DNA from: an uncultured bacterium
GTDB taxonomy: Bacteria > Desulfobacterota > BSN033 > UBA1163
Assembly (NCBI GenBank): GCA_938002255.1
Contig: CALLAL010000011.1
Span: 41,129-105,128, forward strand
Reading direction: 5' to 3'
DNA: 64,000 nucleotides
Below are positions 42,923 to 52,883 of this stretch, piece by piece. The notes under the pieces were generated by a model, which saw only the letters and a program-made list of their open reading frames with translations, did not search any database and was not told the DNA's origin. Positions within the stretch are counted from its first letter, which is position 1; each line of letters opens with the position of its first letter. A program made the position numbers and the translations under genes.

Positions 42923-43024
42923 AAAAAGAAACAGGATACATGACGCCTGGGGTTTATGGGTACATCAGAAAACGATTTTCCTTGATCCCTTCAAGGCTGG
43001 GCCCTATGGACCTTTGGATTTTTT

Positions 43025-44974
43025 ATGAAAAAAAGAATTGGCGTTTATATCTGCCACTGTGGGACCAATATCGCGGCGACGGTAGATTGCGAAGGACTCG
43101 TTCGTTTCGCAAACACTCTCCCTGGAGTGAAAGTTGCCCGGGACTATCGTTACCTCTGTTCTGACCCGGGTCAGGACCTGATTCAAAAGGATATCCAGGA
43201 ACTTTCTCTGGACAGGGTGGTGATTGCTGCCTGTTCTCCCAGGATGCATGAGAGCACTTTCAGAAATCTGCTCTCTTCCTCTGGAATGAATCCCTATCTT
43301 CTGCATATTGCCAATATTCGAGAGCAATGCTCCTGGGTACATCAGGACAGAATTCAGGCAACGGAGAAGGCAAGTCAGATCCTCCGTGCTGCAGTGGCTA
43401 GGGTTTTGGGACAGCAGGCACTGACGCCGAGGAAGTTTGGAATTCAACCTTCTGTGCTGGTGGTTGGAGCAGGCATTGCGGGGATTCAGGCCGCCTTGAC
43501 GATTGCCAATGGAGGAATGAAGGTCACTCTTGTTGAAAAAGCTCCTTTTATTGGGGGCCACATGGCTCAGCTCGACAAGACCTTTCCCACTCTGGACTGT
43601 TCCTCCTGCATCTTCACCCCCAGAACAGTAGAGGTGGCAAGAAGCCAAGGGATTGAACTCCTCATCAACTCAGAAGTTTTAGAGGTTACGGGTTTTGTTG
43701 GAAACTTTAAAGTGAAGGTTCAAAAGAATCCCACTTTTGTTGATTTCAATAAATGCACAGGGTGTGGCGATTGCGTGGAGGCCTGTGTCTTGAAAAAGGG
43801 AACTCCATCGGAGTTCGAAGAAGGAATGGCGAGGCGCAAGGCCGTCTATATTCCTTTTCCTCAAGCCGTTCCTCTAAAGGCCGTTGTAGATAAAGAGAGT
43901 TGTCTCTTTTTAAGCAGAGGGAAATGTAAGAAGACCTGTATCCAGGCTTGCAAAGCAGGGGCTATTGATTTCGAACAGAAAGAAGAGGTGATGGAAAGGG
44001 AAGTAGGATCCATCATCATTGCCACAGGGTACGACCCCTTTGACCCCCATCTCCTTCCCCAGTATGGATATGGAGTCTATGACAATGTCATTACAGGACT
44101 TCAGTTTGAAAGACTCTCAAGCCCTTCTGGACCCACCCAGGGGGAGATCCTGCTGAAGGATGGAACCGTTCCCAAGGCAATCGCCTTCCTCCATTGTATC
44201 GGAAGTCGGGATGAAAACGCCAATCTTCACTGCTCCCGGATCTGCTGCATGGCCTCGATGAAGCAGGCTCACCTTGCAAAGGAGAAGACCGGCGCTGACA
44301 TCTATGAATTTTATATTGACATCAATGCCTTTGGGAAGGGGTATCAGGAATTCTATAAGAGGGTTCGAGAGGAAGGAATCTACTTCATCCGGGGAAAGGG
44401 GTCTGAGATTTTTAAGAGAAATGGACGCCTGGTGGTGGCGGCAGAGGATACCCTTCTTGGAACACCCCTGGAGATTCCTGTCGATATGGTCGTTTTGGGA
44501 ACTGGATTGACTCCACGAAGAAATGCCGAAAGGGTTGCCCAGATCTTTGGGATCAGCCGGAGTGCGGATGGATTTTTCATGGAGGCCCATCCAAAGCTAA
44601 GGCCTGTTGCCACACAGGTGGATGGCATCTTTCTCGCAGGATGCTGTCAGGGACCTAAAGATATTCCGGATACCGTGGCTCAAGCCTCGGCAGCTGCTGC
44701 AGAGGTGATGTCTCTTCTCACCAGAGGAGAGATCGAAATCGAGCCGACCGTGGCCACGATCGATCCGGAGCTCTGTGCAGGATGCAAACTGTGCATTGAG
44801 TATTGTCCCCATTCGGCCATCGAATTTTTTGAGACGAAGGGGATCTCTTCCGTAAACGAAGCGCTCTGCAAGGGCTGTGGCGCGTGTGCAGCCATTTGCC
44901 CGAGTAAAGCCGCACGACAGAACCATTTCACACAACATCAGGTGTTGGCTGAGGTGGAAGGGCTGGTAACTTAA
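43025..44974 (+). CDS. hdrA: HdrA-like flavin/iron-sulfur electron-bifurcation subunit
   Basis: Flavoprotein of 649 residues of the heterodisulfide reductase A family. The N-terminal domain opens IGVYICHCGTNIA and includes the Cys cluster LDCSSCIFTPRTVEV; a thioredoxin-reductase-like FAD domain has VLVVGAGIAGIQAAL (about 147-161) and FLAGCCQGPKDIPD; ferredoxin motifs lie near 244 (CTGCGDCVEAC), with a partial set CLFLSRGKCKKTCIQAC after it, and at about 584-632 (CAGCKLCIEYCP and CKGCGACAAICP). HdrA bifurcates or confurcates electrons between ferredoxin, a two-electron donor and HdrB. The ribosome binding site is weak. The HdrBC gene follows by 46 bp. Confidence 0.93.
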   Translation: MKKRIGVYICHCGTNIAATVDCEGLVRFANTLPGVKVARDYRYLCSDPGQDLIQKDIQELSLDRVVIAACSPRMHESTFRNLLSSSGMNPYLLHIANIREQCSWVHQDRIQATEKASQILRAAVARVLGQQALTPRKFGIQPSVLVVGAGIAGIQAALTIANGGMKVTLVEKAPFIGGHMAQLDKTFPTLDCSSCIFTPRTVEVARSQGIELLINSEVLEVTGFVGNFKVKVQKNPTFVDFNKCTGCGDCVEACVLKKGTPSEFEEGMARRKAVYIPFPQAVPLKAVVDKESCLFLSRGKCKKTCIQACKAGAIDFEQKEEVMEREVGSIIIATGYDPFDPHLLPQYGYGVYDNVITGLQFERLSSPSGPTQGEILLKDGTVPKAIAFLHCIGSRDENANLHCSRICCMASMKQAHLAKEKTGADIYEFYIDINAFGKGYQEFYKRVREEGIYFIRGKGSEIFKRNGRLVVAAEDTLLGTPLEIPVDMVVLGTGLTPRRNAERVAQIFGISRSADGFFMEAHPKLRPVATQVDGIFLAGCCQGPKDIPDTVAQASAAAAEVMSLLTRGEIEIEPTVATIDPELCAGCKLCIEYCPHSAIEFFETKGISSVNEALCKGCGACAAICPSKAARQNHFTQHQVLAEVEGLVT

Positions 44975-45020
44975 TTCTGGGTTGGGGAGTCCAGATTTCA
45001 AATTAAACACTTAAACTTTG

Positions 45021-46151
45021 ATGAAGATCGACCCTAAAACGTTTACCAAAGACTATCTCCTTCATCTCTGCATCCAGTGCGGGACTTGCACAGGAGGTTG
45101 TCCTGTGAAATATCGTTCTCCCCTGAATATGAGGAGACTTGTCAGGGAGACTTATTTTACAGATCCTTTCCCTTCCCTTTCAAAGAGGGCTGAGATATGG
45201 GCCTGTACCACGTGCTCAACCTGCAGCCTTCGATGTCCTTCGGGCGTCAAGAATGTGGAACTCCTCATGGCCATCAGGAACTACTTAGCCAATAAGGGCG
45301 AGGTTCCCTCCACCATCCGAGATGCCCTTGAGAATACCCTCATGCAGGGAAACCCATGGGGACGGTTTCGGGACCGAAGAGCCGATTGGGCCAAGGCCCT
45401 TGGAGTGAAGATCTTCGGAGAAGCGACATCGGAAACCCTATTCTATGTGGGTTGCGCTCCCTCTTATGATCCGAGAGTCCAGAGGGTTGCAACCGCTCTG
45501 GTCAAAATCTTTCAAAACGCAGGAGTCGATTTCGCCATCCTTGGGAAGAAGGAATCCTGTTGCGGGAACGAAATCCGGAGGATGGGGGAGCAGGCCCTCT
45601 TCAAAAAACTGGCAAAGGACAATACCATCCTCTTTAAAAAGCTGGGCATCAAGAAAATCATTACCACCTCGCCCCACTGTTATAATGCCTTTCAAAACGA
45701 ATACCCGGACTTAAACCTTCCCGTTCAGCACTATACCCAGGTCTTGGTCCATCTCATTGAAACAGGACATCTTCATTTTTCAAAAGAGTTGGGAACCTCT
45801 GTGACCTACCATGACCCCTGTTTTCTTGGCAAACAGAACAAGGTTTTTGAGGAGCCAAGAAAGATCCTTGCCTCCATCCCCCAATGTGAATTTATGGAGA
45901 TGGAGAGATCAAGGGAACGGAGTCTCTGCTGTGAGGGTGGAGGAGGGAGGATGTGGGCGGAGGGTGGGACCGAGGGAAAGCGGAACGCAGAGATTCGGAT
46001 CAGAGAAGCGGTGAGCTTGGGTGCTAAGACGCTTGCCACAGCCTGTCCTTTTTGTCTTCTCACTTTTGAAGATTCTGTGAAAACCTCTGGATTAGCAGAT
46101 CAAATTGCTGTAAAAGATATAGCGGAGTTGGTAGACGAAACAACGAAATGA
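45021..46151 (+). CDS. HdrC-HdrB fusion, iron-sulfur oxidoreductase
   Basis: The N-terminal third is HdrC-like, with two [4Fe-4S] motifs (CIQCGTCTGGCP about 17-28 and CTTCSTCSLRCPSGV about 60-74). The rest is HdrB-like, with two CCG domains. CCG 1 has VGCAPS and ESCCGNE but ends SPHC in place of the usual CxxC. CCG 2 is complete (DPCFLGK, LCCEGGGG, ACPFC). So at most one non-cubane cluster is assured, the rest being degenerate as in HdrD-type proteins. No membrane helix, so it should be soluble. Start at the ATG at 45021; a TTG directly before it is the upstream limit, and no Shine-Dalgarno is seen. Confidence 0.87.
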   Translation: MKIDPKTFTKDYLLHLCIQCGTCTGGCPVKYRSPLNMRRLVRETYFTDPFPSLSKRAEIWACTTCSTCSLRCPSGVKNVELLMAIRNYLANKGEVPSTIRDALENTLMQGNPWGRFRDRRADWAKALGVKIFGEATSETLFYVGCAPSYDPRVQRVATALVKIFQNAGVDFAILGKKESCCGNEIRRMGEQALFKKLAKDNTILFKKLGIKKIITTSPHCYNAFQNEYPDLNLPVQHYTQVLVHLIETGHLHFSKELGTSVTYHDPCFLGKQNKVFEEPRKILASIPQCEFMEMERSRERSLCCEGGGGRMWAEGGTEGKRNAEIRIREAVSLGAKTLATACPFCLLTFEDSVKTSGLADQIAVKDIAELVDETTK

Positions 46152-46312
46152 GTTTAAGGCTACCAGGTAACCAGAGGACTAGGATGAAGGATAACAGAAA
46201 ATCTGGACATCAGGGGGAATTCATTTCTGTTCTTCTCTGGTATTCGGATATTCGGTTATACACTCCCTAATATCTTGATGGTCTGAAAACCTGATTTGAA
46301 AGGGGAGGTCCC

Positions 46313-47083
46313 ATGAACATCATCGTCTGTGTGAAGCGAATTCCAAAAACGGCTGAGGCGGATATTTTTATCGAGAAGGACAACAAGGATATTAAAAAAG
46401 ACAATCTTGTCTTTGCCCTCAATGACTGGGATGGCTATGCTGTGCGGGAGGCTGTTCTTCTTAAAGAGAAGTTTGAAGGAGAGGTCATCGTTTTAACCGT
46501 TGGGCCTGACGAGTCGAAAGAGGTATTAACTCGGTGTCTGGCGATGGGAGCGGATCGAGCCATTCGAATTGAGGAGCCTATTCCAAACGATGGACGACTG
46601 ATCGCCGAAACCCTTGCAAAGGTGATTCAAACCGGGCCCTTCGATCTCATCCTGACAGGGGTACAGGCTGAAGACGACGGTTGGGGACAGGTGGGGGTTG
46701 CCTTAGCCCAGATTTTAGGCATTCCTCACGCTTCCATTGTCACTCACATCCATATTGAGGGTGGGAAGGCGAAAGTCCGAAGAGAATTAGAAGGAGGCCT
46801 TGAAGAACTTCTTGAGATCAAACTCCCTGCTGTCCTGACGATCCAAACAGGAATCAATGAACCCAAATATGTCTCCCTGGCGGCTATTCTGGAGGCAGAG
46901 GACAAGGAAACCAAGGAGATGACACTCGAAGAGATCGGCTTTTCTCCAAGAGAGCCTCTTGATGCAACCATCGATCAGGTGTCTTTCCCACCCACCGGGA
47001 AGAGGGCAGAGATCTTAAAGGGCACCCCAGACGAAGTTGTGGGTCAGTTGACCGAGATCATTAAAAGGAAAAAAGGAAGTTAA
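46313..47083 (+). CDS. etfB: Electron transfer flavoprotein beta subunit
   Basis: EtfB (256 aa) with CVKRIPKTAEADIFI at the start, LNDWDGYAVREAVLLKEKF and the nucleotide-binding loop GVQAEDDGWGQVG. With EtfA it holds FAD and takes electrons from the acyl-CoA dehydrogenases encoded upstream. GGGGAGG ribosome binding site, 6 bases before the ATG. Separated from etfA by 164 bp, which hold a palindromic repeat; in most genomes the two genes are nearly adjacent. Confidence 0.95.
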   Translation: MNIIVCVKRIPKTAEADIFIEKDNKDIKKDNLVFALNDWDGYAVREAVLLKEKFEGEVIVLTVGPDESKEVLTRCLAMGADRAIRIEEPIPNDGRLIAETLAKVIQTGPFDLILTGVQAEDDGWGQVGVALAQILGIPHASIVTHIHIEGGKAKVRRELEGGLEELLEIKLPAVLTIQTGINEPKYVSLAAILEAEDKETKEMTLEEIGFSPREPLDATIDQVSFPPTGKRAEILKGTPDEVVGQLTEIIKRKKGS

Positions 47084-47087
47084 AGCC

Positions 47088-47238
47088 ATCCATTCGAAAT
47101 TCGAAGCACGAAATCCGAAACCATCTACAATGTCCAACTCTCTAAATTGAAAAGTTCTTAAAGTTTCTGTCATCGGAACATTTGAAGTGTGAATTTGTTT
47201 TGAGTTTCGAAATTTCAATTTCAGATTTCCAATGATTG
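47088..47238. repeat. AT-rich palindromic intergenic repeat, copy B
   Basis: Between etfB and etfA. It opens ATTCGAAATTCGAAGCACG, continues ATCCGAAAC and AATGTCCAA, and closes TTTGTTTTGAGTTTCGAAAT. The opening is nearly the reverse complement of the end of copy C (56384-56497), including the internal word AATGTCCAAC. Non-coding. Confidence 0.6.
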
Positions 47239-47247
47239 GAGGGACCG

Positions 47248-48222
47248 ATGAGTGACATCTTTATTTTAGTCGAACACAGACAGGGTAAGATTCGGGACAT
47301 CACCTATGAGATCTTTGGACTCGCAGAGAGTTTGGCCAATCAGCAGGGAACATCTTTTACGGCAGTCCTCCTGGGTCACGATGTGAAAAGCTTTGCGGAT
47401 GACCTATCCAGAAGAGCCCCAAAGGTTCTCGTTATTGAGGATGAGAATCTGGAACATTTTAATTCCGTCCTGTATCAAAAAACCCTTTCTTCCCTCATAT
47501 CAAAATATCAGCCTTCCCTTCTCTTAATGGGTCACTCCGCCTTTGGCATGGATTTGGCGCCGAGCCTCTCCGTGGAAAAGGATTTCCCCCTTGTCACGGA
47601 CTGTATCGGCCTCACCTTTGAGGAGGGAAAATTAAAAGCCACCCGCTCCATCTACGGAGGAAAGGTCAATGCCAGCGTCTCTTTAAGAGAATCGAAAGGA
47701 TACATCGCAACTCTTCGGCCTGGGATCTTCCCTCCCAAAATGCATGGTGAGATAAAAGGCAGAATCGTAATGGAAGCCTCTCCCCTTGAGGGAGGAGTCG
47801 ATGTAAAGAAATTTATTGAGTATATCGAAGCTCCCATTACTGGAGAAGATATCACCCAGGCGGAGATCCTCGTCTCCATCGGACAGGGCATCGGAGGACC
47901 TGAGCATATTCCCATGTTTGAGGAGCTGGCAATAAGACTGGGGGGAACGATTTCATGTTCAAGGCCAGTCGTGGACCGGAACTGGTTACCCAAAGAGAGA
48001 CAGGTGGGAATTTCAGGAAAAACTGTAAAGCCGAAGATCTACCTTGCCATTGGCATCAGCGGTGCCTTTCAACATGTCACCGCTATGCAGGGTTCGGATA
48101 CGATCATCGCCATCAACAAAGATCCTCGTGCCCCTATCTTCAGCGTTGCTGATTATGGGATTGTGGATGATTTTCAGAACGTAATCCCGATCCTGAAAGA
48201 AAAAATTAGCGATATGAAATGA
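47248..48222 (+). CDS. etfA: Electron transfer flavoprotein alpha subunit
   Basis: EtfA (324 aa). The FAD-binding C-terminal half has RQVGISGKTVKPKIYLAIG, GISGAFQHVTAMQ and INKDPRAPIFSVADYGIV. The ATG at 47248 has GGAGGG 5 bases upstream; a TTG at 47236 is in frame but lacks a ribosome binding site. It is the last gene of the cluster, and the next gene (rplQ) converges 260 bp away. Confidence 0.95.
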   Translation: MSDIFILVEHRQGKIRDITYEIFGLAESLANQQGTSFTAVLLGHDVKSFADDLSRRAPKVLVIEDENLEHFNSVLYQKTLSSLISKYQPSLLLMGHSAFGMDLAPSLSVEKDFPLVTDCIGLTFEEGKLKATRSIYGGKVNASVSLRESKGYIATLRPGIFPPKMHGEIKGRIVMEASPLEGGVDVKKFIEYIEAPITGEDITQAEILVSIGQGIGGPEHIPMFEELAIRLGGTISCSRPVVDRNWLPKERQVGISGKTVKPKIYLAIGISGAFQHVTAMQGSDTIIAINKDPRAPIFSVADYGIVDDFQNVIPILKEKISDMK

Positions 48223-48482
48223 AAAAAGATTCTGAAATCTATATGGCCCAGACCATTCCATTTACGCAGCACTATTTTAATGCCGACGAAAGAGGGCATT
48301 TTGGGAGTTTTAATGGCAGTGAATATTTTAGATTAATTTTATTAAACGGGTAGGGGTTAATCGAGTTTTCAACCTAATCCGCGCCCGCCCTTTCTTAAAG
48401 GCATTGTCCTAAAACATGCTCCTCCTCTTTTAATGCAAAAATCCATCCTTCCTGCAGAGGGGCTTGGAAGAGATTGAAGGCG

Positions 48483-48989
48483 CTATTCTTTTTCAGTTTT
48501 TTTCTTCGTTTTTGCCTTCGCAGGTTTTTCTTGATCTTCCTTTTTCTCTTTCTTTTCTTTCTTCTTAGGGGCTACTTTTCCGAGAACCTCTTTGGCTTTT
48601 TCAACGGTGGATTTCTTCTTCTCTTTTTCCGGAGCATAGGTAACCAACTCGACGAGGGAGAGAGGAGCTCCGTCGCCCTGACGCCATCCCATTTTATAGA
48701 TTCGAGTGTATCCCCCTTCTCGATCCTTCATCTTAGGCGCGATCTCATCGAAGAGTTTTTTGACAATGGTCTCATTACGAAGTCGGGCAAAAGCCAGTCT
48801 TCGGGCATGAAGGGTGTTCTTCTTTGCCAAGGAAATGATCTTATCTGCCAAGCTTCGAAGTTCTTTCCCCTTGGCGAGAGTGGTTCTAATCCGCTCATGC
48901 TGAAAGAGTGAAACCAGCATATTCCGGAACATCAATTCACGATGTTTGGTGTGTCGACTCAACTTTCTTCCTGCAACTCGATGCCTCAT
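48483..48989 (-). CDS. rplQ: 50S ribosomal protein L17, with C-terminal extension
   Basis: L17 (168 aa); the family core is about 118 residues ([17 protein letters not shown] and [19 protein letters not shown]). The last 45 residues are a Lys/Glu-rich tail ([14 protein letters not shown], then [14 protein letters not shown]), probably disordered and rRNA-binding. It ends the ribosomal block, 9 bp after rpoA. In L17 the core lines the peptide exit tunnel. A weak hairpin CTTCC/GGAAG lies just past the stop on this strand. Confidence 0.96.
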   Translation of the reverse strand: MRHRVAGRKLSRHTKHRELMFRNMLVSLFQHERIRTTLAKGKELRSLADKIISLAKKNTLHARRLAFARLRNETIVKKLFDEIAPKMKDREGGYTRIYKMGWRQGDGAPLSLVELVTYAPEKEKKKSTVEKAKEVLGKVAPKKKEKKEKKEDQEKPAKAKTKKKTEKE

Positions 48990-48998
48990 GCTCTTCTC

Positions 48999-50027
48999 CT
49001 ATTCACTTGCCCTTGAACCCATTTCCTGTTCCATCTCTGCCTTTTTTTGAGGCCAGTTCTCCAGTTTCATTCCCAGGCTTAACCCCATCTCCGCAAGAAT
49101 CTCTTTGATTTCGTTTAAGGATTTTCGGCCAAAGTTTTTTGTTGCCAGAATCTCCGCCTCTGTTTTCTGAACGAGATCTCCGATCAATTTAATGTCCGCA
49201 TGTTTAAGGCAATTGGCAGAACGGACGGAAAGTTCCAATTCATCCACGCTTCGGAAGAGATTTTCATTTAACTTTTCGGTTTCTCCGGTTGGCTCCTGAA
49301 CGGAGGTTTCCTCTTCTTCCCCTTCCTCGAAGGTAATGAATATGGAGAGCTGATCCTTCAGGATTTTGGCTGCATGGGCAACCGCCTCTTCAGGGCTGAG
49401 ACTTCCATCCGTCCAGACCTCGAGCGTGAGCTTGTCGTAGTCAGTAATCTGACCCACCCTCGCATTGGTCACGGTATAGTTGACCTTCTTGATGGGAGAG
49501 AAGATGGCATCCATCGGAATGGTCCCTATGGGTTGATGTTCCTCTTTATTTCTTTCTGCTGGGACATATCCTCTTCCCATCTTGACTGACATCTCCATAG
49601 AAAGTTTGGCATCCCTTGAGAGGGTGGCGATTGGGTGATCGGGGTTAAGGATTTCCACGGCATCGCCGGTAATAATATCGCCTGCTTTTAAGACCTTCGG
49701 TCCTTCGGCTTTGATACGGATGGTCTTTGGCCCCTCCGTATGAAGTTTTAAGCGAACCTCTTTTAGATTTAAAATGATCTCCGTGACATCCTCTTTCACT
49801 CCGGGAATGGCTGAAAACTCATGGAGCACACCGTCAATTTTTACCGACGTGATGGCAGCCCCCTGGAGGGAGGAGAGAAGGATCCGCCGGAGAGAATTTC
49901 CAATCGTAATCCCAAATCCTCGCTCTAAGGGCTCCGCGGTAAATTTCCCATAAAAAGGGGTTAAGGTGTCCTGCTCTACTTCCAAACGCTTCGGCCGAAT
50001 GAGATCTCTCCAACTTTTTTGAACCAT
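48999..50027 (-). CDS. rpoA: RNA polymerase alpha subunit
   Basis: Scaffold subunit of RNA polymerase, 342 aa. The N-terminal domain carries [23 protein letters not shown] for dimerisation and assembly. The C-terminal domain, after an acidic linker (about 240-265), has [21 protein letters not shown] and [14 protein letters not shown] for DNA and activator contacts. It lies between rpsD and rplQ, the normal alpha-operon order. Confidence 0.98.
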   Translation of the reverse strand: MVQKSWRDLIRPKRLEVEQDTLTPFYGKFTAEPLERGFGITIGNSLRRILLSSLQGAAITSVKIDGVLHEFSAIPGVKEDVTEIILNLKEVRLKLHTEGPKTIRIKAEGPKVLKAGDIITGDAVEILNPDHPIATLSRDAKLSMEMSVKMGRGYVPAERNKEEHQPIGTIPMDAIFSPIKKVNYTVTNARVGQITDYDKLTLEVWTDGSLSPEEAVAHAAKILKDQLSIFITFEEGEEEETSVQEPTGETEKLNENLFRSVDELELSVRSANCLKHADIKLIGDLVQKTEAEILATKNFGRKSLNEIKEILAEMGLSLGMKLENWPQKKAEMEQEMGSRASE

Positions 50028-50061
50028 ATTGCCTCCCTTATCTTAAAGGGTTGATAGTGGG

Positions 50062-50688
50062 TTACTTCGAGTACAGCTCGACGATTAATTTCTCCTGGAT
50101 GGGGAGGGTGATGTCCTCTCGAGACGGCAAAGCTTTCACACTTCCCTTCATCTGATCCTTTTCTAATTCCAACCATTGAGGGACACCCCGCCTGGCCACG
50201 CCTTCAAGGGATTCTTGAATTCGGAGGATTTTCTTACTCTTTTCCCGCACAGAGATCACATCACCTGGTTTTACAAGGTAGGAGGGGATGTTCACTTTCG
50301 CTTGATTGACGAGGAAGTGGTTGTGTCGTACAAGCTGACGCGCCTCGCTTCTCGAATTGGCAAATCCCAAACGATAGACCGTGTTATCCAAACGGCGTTC
50401 GAGAAGTTGTAAGAGAACTTCGCCGGTAATTCCTTTCCGACGATCTGCTTCCTTAAAGGTATTCCGGAACTGATTTTCTATGAGACCATATAATCTTTTG
50501 ACTTTCTGTTTTTCTCTTAACTGGGCTCCATAATCCGAAGTCTTTTTACGACTTTGTCCGTGTTGACCCGGGGGGTAGCCTCGCCGATCAAAGGCACATT
50601 TCTCCGTATAACACCTCTCCCCTTTGAGAAAGAGCTTAATATTTTCTCTCCGGCAGAGCCGACAAACCGATTTTGTATATCTTGCCAA
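50062..50688 (-). CDS. rpsD: 30S ribosomal protein S4, zinc-binding form
   Basis: S4 (208 aa), an early assembly protein of the 30S body and in some bacteria an alpha-operon repressor. It is the C+ type with Cys9, Cys12, Cys26 and Cys31 able to bind zinc. The S4 RNA-binding domain is [21 protein letters not shown]. Located between rpsK and rpoA. Confidence 0.98.
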   Translation of the reverse strand: MARYTKSVCRLCRRENIKLFLKGERCYTEKCAFDRRGYPPGQHGQSRKKTSDYGAQLREKQKVKRLYGLIENQFRNTFKEADRRKGITGEVLLQLLERRLDNTVYRLGFANSRSEARQLVRHNHFLVNQAKVNIPSYLVKPGDVISVREKSKKILRIQESLEGVARRGVPQWLELEKDQMKGSVKALPSREDITLPIQEKLIVELYSK

Positions 50689-50714
50689 TGTTTACCCTCC
50701 TGTCTAAAAACCGT

Positions 50715-51104
50715 TTATACCCTTCTCCGTTTGGGAGGACGGCATCCATTATGGGGGATGGGAGTCACGTCTTTGATCATATGAACCTTGAGCCCCGTTG
50801 CCTGAAGTGAACGGAGTGCTGACTCCCGACCAGCACCTGGTCCCTTGACATAAACATCGATGGTTCTTACACCATGTTCCATCGCTTTTTTGGCCGCGTC
50901 CTCTGCCGCCATCTGCGCCGCAAAGGGAGTACTCTTTCGAGAACCCTTGAACCCTTGAGTGCCGGCACTTGACCAACAAATCACTTTACCTTCAGGGTCG
51001 GTAATGGTAATGATGGTGTTGTTAAAGGTTGCCTGAATATGGGCGATCCCTGTCTGAATATTCTTTTTGACCTTTTTTTTCTTCGTGCTAGGCCCTGTGG
51101 CCAT
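50715..51104 (-). CDS. rpsK: 30S ribosomal protein S11
   Basis: S11 (129 aa) on the 30S platform. Typical segments: [18 protein letters not shown], the conserved [13 protein letters not shown] and [17 protein letters not shown] at the C-terminus. Follows rpsM after a 130-bp spacer with no feature recognised. Confidence 0.98.
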   Translation of the reverse strand: MATGPSTKKKKVKKNIQTGIAHIQATFNNTIITITDPEGKVICWSSAGTQGFKGSRKSTPFAAQMAAEDAAKKAMEHGVRTIDVYVKGPGAGRESALRSLQATGLKVHMIKDVTPIPHNGCRPPKRRRV

Positions 51105-51234
51105 ATCTCCTCCTTCCGAATCTTGATCCCTTGATTCAAGAATTAAGGAAATTTATTCCCCAATTCCTTATGTTGCCCCCTTCCATTGATCTCGGATTTC
51201 GTGAACCCCATTCATTATGCCCATTTCCCCTGGC

Positions 51235-51612
51235 CTATTCCTTTTCTTTTTTCTTCCCGATAATCGCCCGACGGGGTCCTTTTCTTGTTCTTGCATTGGT
51301 GTGGGTTCTCTGGCCATGAACAGGAAGATTCCGACGATGACGAAGTCCGCGGTAAGAGCCAATATCCATCAAACGCTTAATGTTTGTAGCCACTTCCCTT
51401 CGGAGATCGCCTTCGACCTTATACTCCTGGTCGATGATATCCCGAATACGAACAACTTCCGATTCTGTCAATTGATTCACCTTGGTATCCTTATTGACAT
51501 TAGCTTTTTGAAGAATCTGGTTGGCCGATGGTCTTCCGATTCCATAGATATAAGTGAGAGCAATCTCGACTCGTTTATCTTTGGGAAGATCAACTCCTGC
51601 AATCCGTGCCAT
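51235..51612 (-). CDS. rpsM: 30S ribosomal protein S13
   Basis: S13 (125 aa) in the 30S head, contacting tRNA and the 50S subunit. Starts [19 protein letters not shown] and ends with the basic [20 protein letters not shown] region. Start chosen at 51612 to match the family; the frame extends 32 codons further without homology. Confidence 0.97.
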   Translation of the reverse strand: MARIAGVDLPKDKRVEIALTYIYGIGRPSANQILQKANVNKDTKVNQLTESEVVRIRDIIDQEYKVEGDLRREVATNIKRLMDIGSYRGLRHRRNLPVHGQRTHTNARTRKGPRRAIIGKKKEKE

Positions 51613-51739
51613 AATAAGCTCCTTCTCTCGGTTGAAGGCTTGAGGAATCGTTATGCTTGAGGGATTAGACAAAAAATCTTTAGCCTCAAATCTTAAAGTC
51701 CCGTTCAAGACAGGACACTCCTCTTACCTAAATCGTTTC

Positions 51740-51853
51740 TTACCCTTGCCTCTGTTTGTGCTTTGGATTTTCGCAGATCACCCGAACGACTCTTTTGCGT
51801 CTAACGATCTTACACTTGTCACAAATCTTTTTGACCGAAGCCCTGACTTTCAT
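51740..51853 (-). CDS. rpmJ: 50S ribosomal protein L36 (zinc-binding form)
   Basis: A 37-codon gene between infA and rps[15 protein letters not shown], then [21 protein letters not shown]. Three Cys and a His in the CxxC...C....H pattern form the zinc site of the C+ type. Length and position match rpmJ exactly. Found by reading the minus strand between the neighbours. Confidence 0.96.
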   Translation of the reverse strand: MKVRASVKKICDKCKIVRRKRVVRVICENPKHKQRQG

Positions 51854-51946
51854 CGTTTTTGTCCTATGGTGTTAACATGGAGTTGGAACGTATTCCCTCC
51901 TCCGTTCTCAAACCTTCATGTGGGTTCAAAACGGAAGAGGGTTTTC

Positions 51947-52165
51947 CTATTTTTCTCGAAAGATGATTCTTCCCCTCGATAAGTCATAAGGTGAGAGTTC
52001 GACAGTGACCTTGTCTCCGGGAAGGATCTTGATAAAGTGCATTCGCATCTTTCCAGAGATATGCGCCAGCACCTTATGTCCGTTTTCCAGTTCGACGCGG
52101 AACATAGCGTTTGGAAGGGTTTCTAAAACCTTCCCTTCAACTTGGATTGCCTCTTCCTTGGGCAT
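51947..52165 (-). CDS. infA: Translation initiation factor IF-1
   Basis: Single OB-fold factor (72 aa), which occupies the 30S A site at initiation: [35 protein letters not shown] and [10 protein letters not shown]. Start at 52165; upstream codons are not family-like. It follows adk directly. The map gene that usually separates adk and infA is missing here. Confidence 0.97.
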   Translation of the reverse strand: MPKEEAIQVEGKVLETLPNAMFRVELENGHKVLAHISGKMRMHFIKILPGDKVTVELSPYDLSRGRIIFREK

Positions 52166-52188
52166 CGATGATTCCCTGCCTCTCCACC

Positions 52189-52842
52189 TCAAATCGATTT
52201 CGTGTTCAAAACACGAACGATGTGTTCAAAAATTTGATCCTGATCCCCCATTCCAGGGATGGGTCGAAGAATATTTTTACTCCGATAATACTGGATCAGG
52301 GGAGCCGTCTGCTTTTCATATTCGTTCAGTCTCGTCCGAATCGCCTCTTCTCGATCATCCTCTCTCTGATAAAGGATGCCATCACAGCGGTCGCAGATTC
52401 CTTCTTTCTTAGGAGGATAGAAGAGGATGTGAAACATTGCCCCGCAGTTTTTACAGGTGCGACGTCCCGTCAACCTGCGAACCAGCTCTTCGGGATCAAC
52501 CTCGATATTGATGACAAAATCTACCGATTTACCCATTCTGTCCAGGATGACCTGAAGGGCTTCCGCCTGAGGGATGGTTCTTGGAAATCCGTCCAGGATA
52601 AAACCCGCCTGACAATCCGGTGCCCTCAGGCGTTCATCGATGATTCCAATGACGACATCATCCGGAACCAATTGGCCTTTTTCCATAAAGGCCTTAGCTT
52701 GTTTCCCTAATACGGTTGCCTCCTTCACAGCAGCTCGAAGGATATCTCCCGTAGAGATCTGGGGGATATGAAACCGCTCAACAATCCTCTGTGCCTGTGT
52801 TCCTTTCCCTGCCCCTGGTGGGCCCAAAAGAATCAAATTCAT
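52189..52842 (-). CDS. adk: Adenylate kinase, zinc-lid type
   Basis: ATP + AMP to 2 ADP. The P-loop [10 protein letters not shown], the AMP-binding region [10 protein letters not shown] and the LID are present, and the LID has CKNCG...CDRCDG, four Cys for zinc, a feature found in many Gram-positive and some other adenylate kinases. Size is 217 aa. The ATG at 52842 has GAGG five bases upstream; an earlier ATG adds six codons. Between secY and infA. Confidence 0.96.
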   Translation of the reverse strand: MNLILLGPPGAGKGTQAQRIVERFHIPQISTGDILRAAVKEATVLGKQAKAFMEKGQLVPDDVVIGIIDERLRAPDCQAGFILDGFPRTIPQAEALQVILDRMGKSVDFVINIEVDPEELVRRLTGRRTCKNCGAMFHILFYPPKKEGICDRCDGILYQREDDREEAIRTRLNEYEKQTAPLIQYYRSKNILRPIPGMGDQDQIFEHIVRVLNTKSI

Positions 52843-52883
52843 CTTCGCCTCATGGTTCAACTTCTTTTTGAACTCTCAAAGCT

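Noticed and set aside
42990..43024. AAGG/CCTT stem with T6 before hdrA as terminator
   Set aside because: Only four base pairs with a 14-nt loop; the T run is simply the AT-rich start of the gene.
48440..48482. Hairpin CTTCC/GGAAG after rplQ as terminator
   Set aside because: Loop of 13 with a five-base stem and a T run that is not adjacent; too weak to call.
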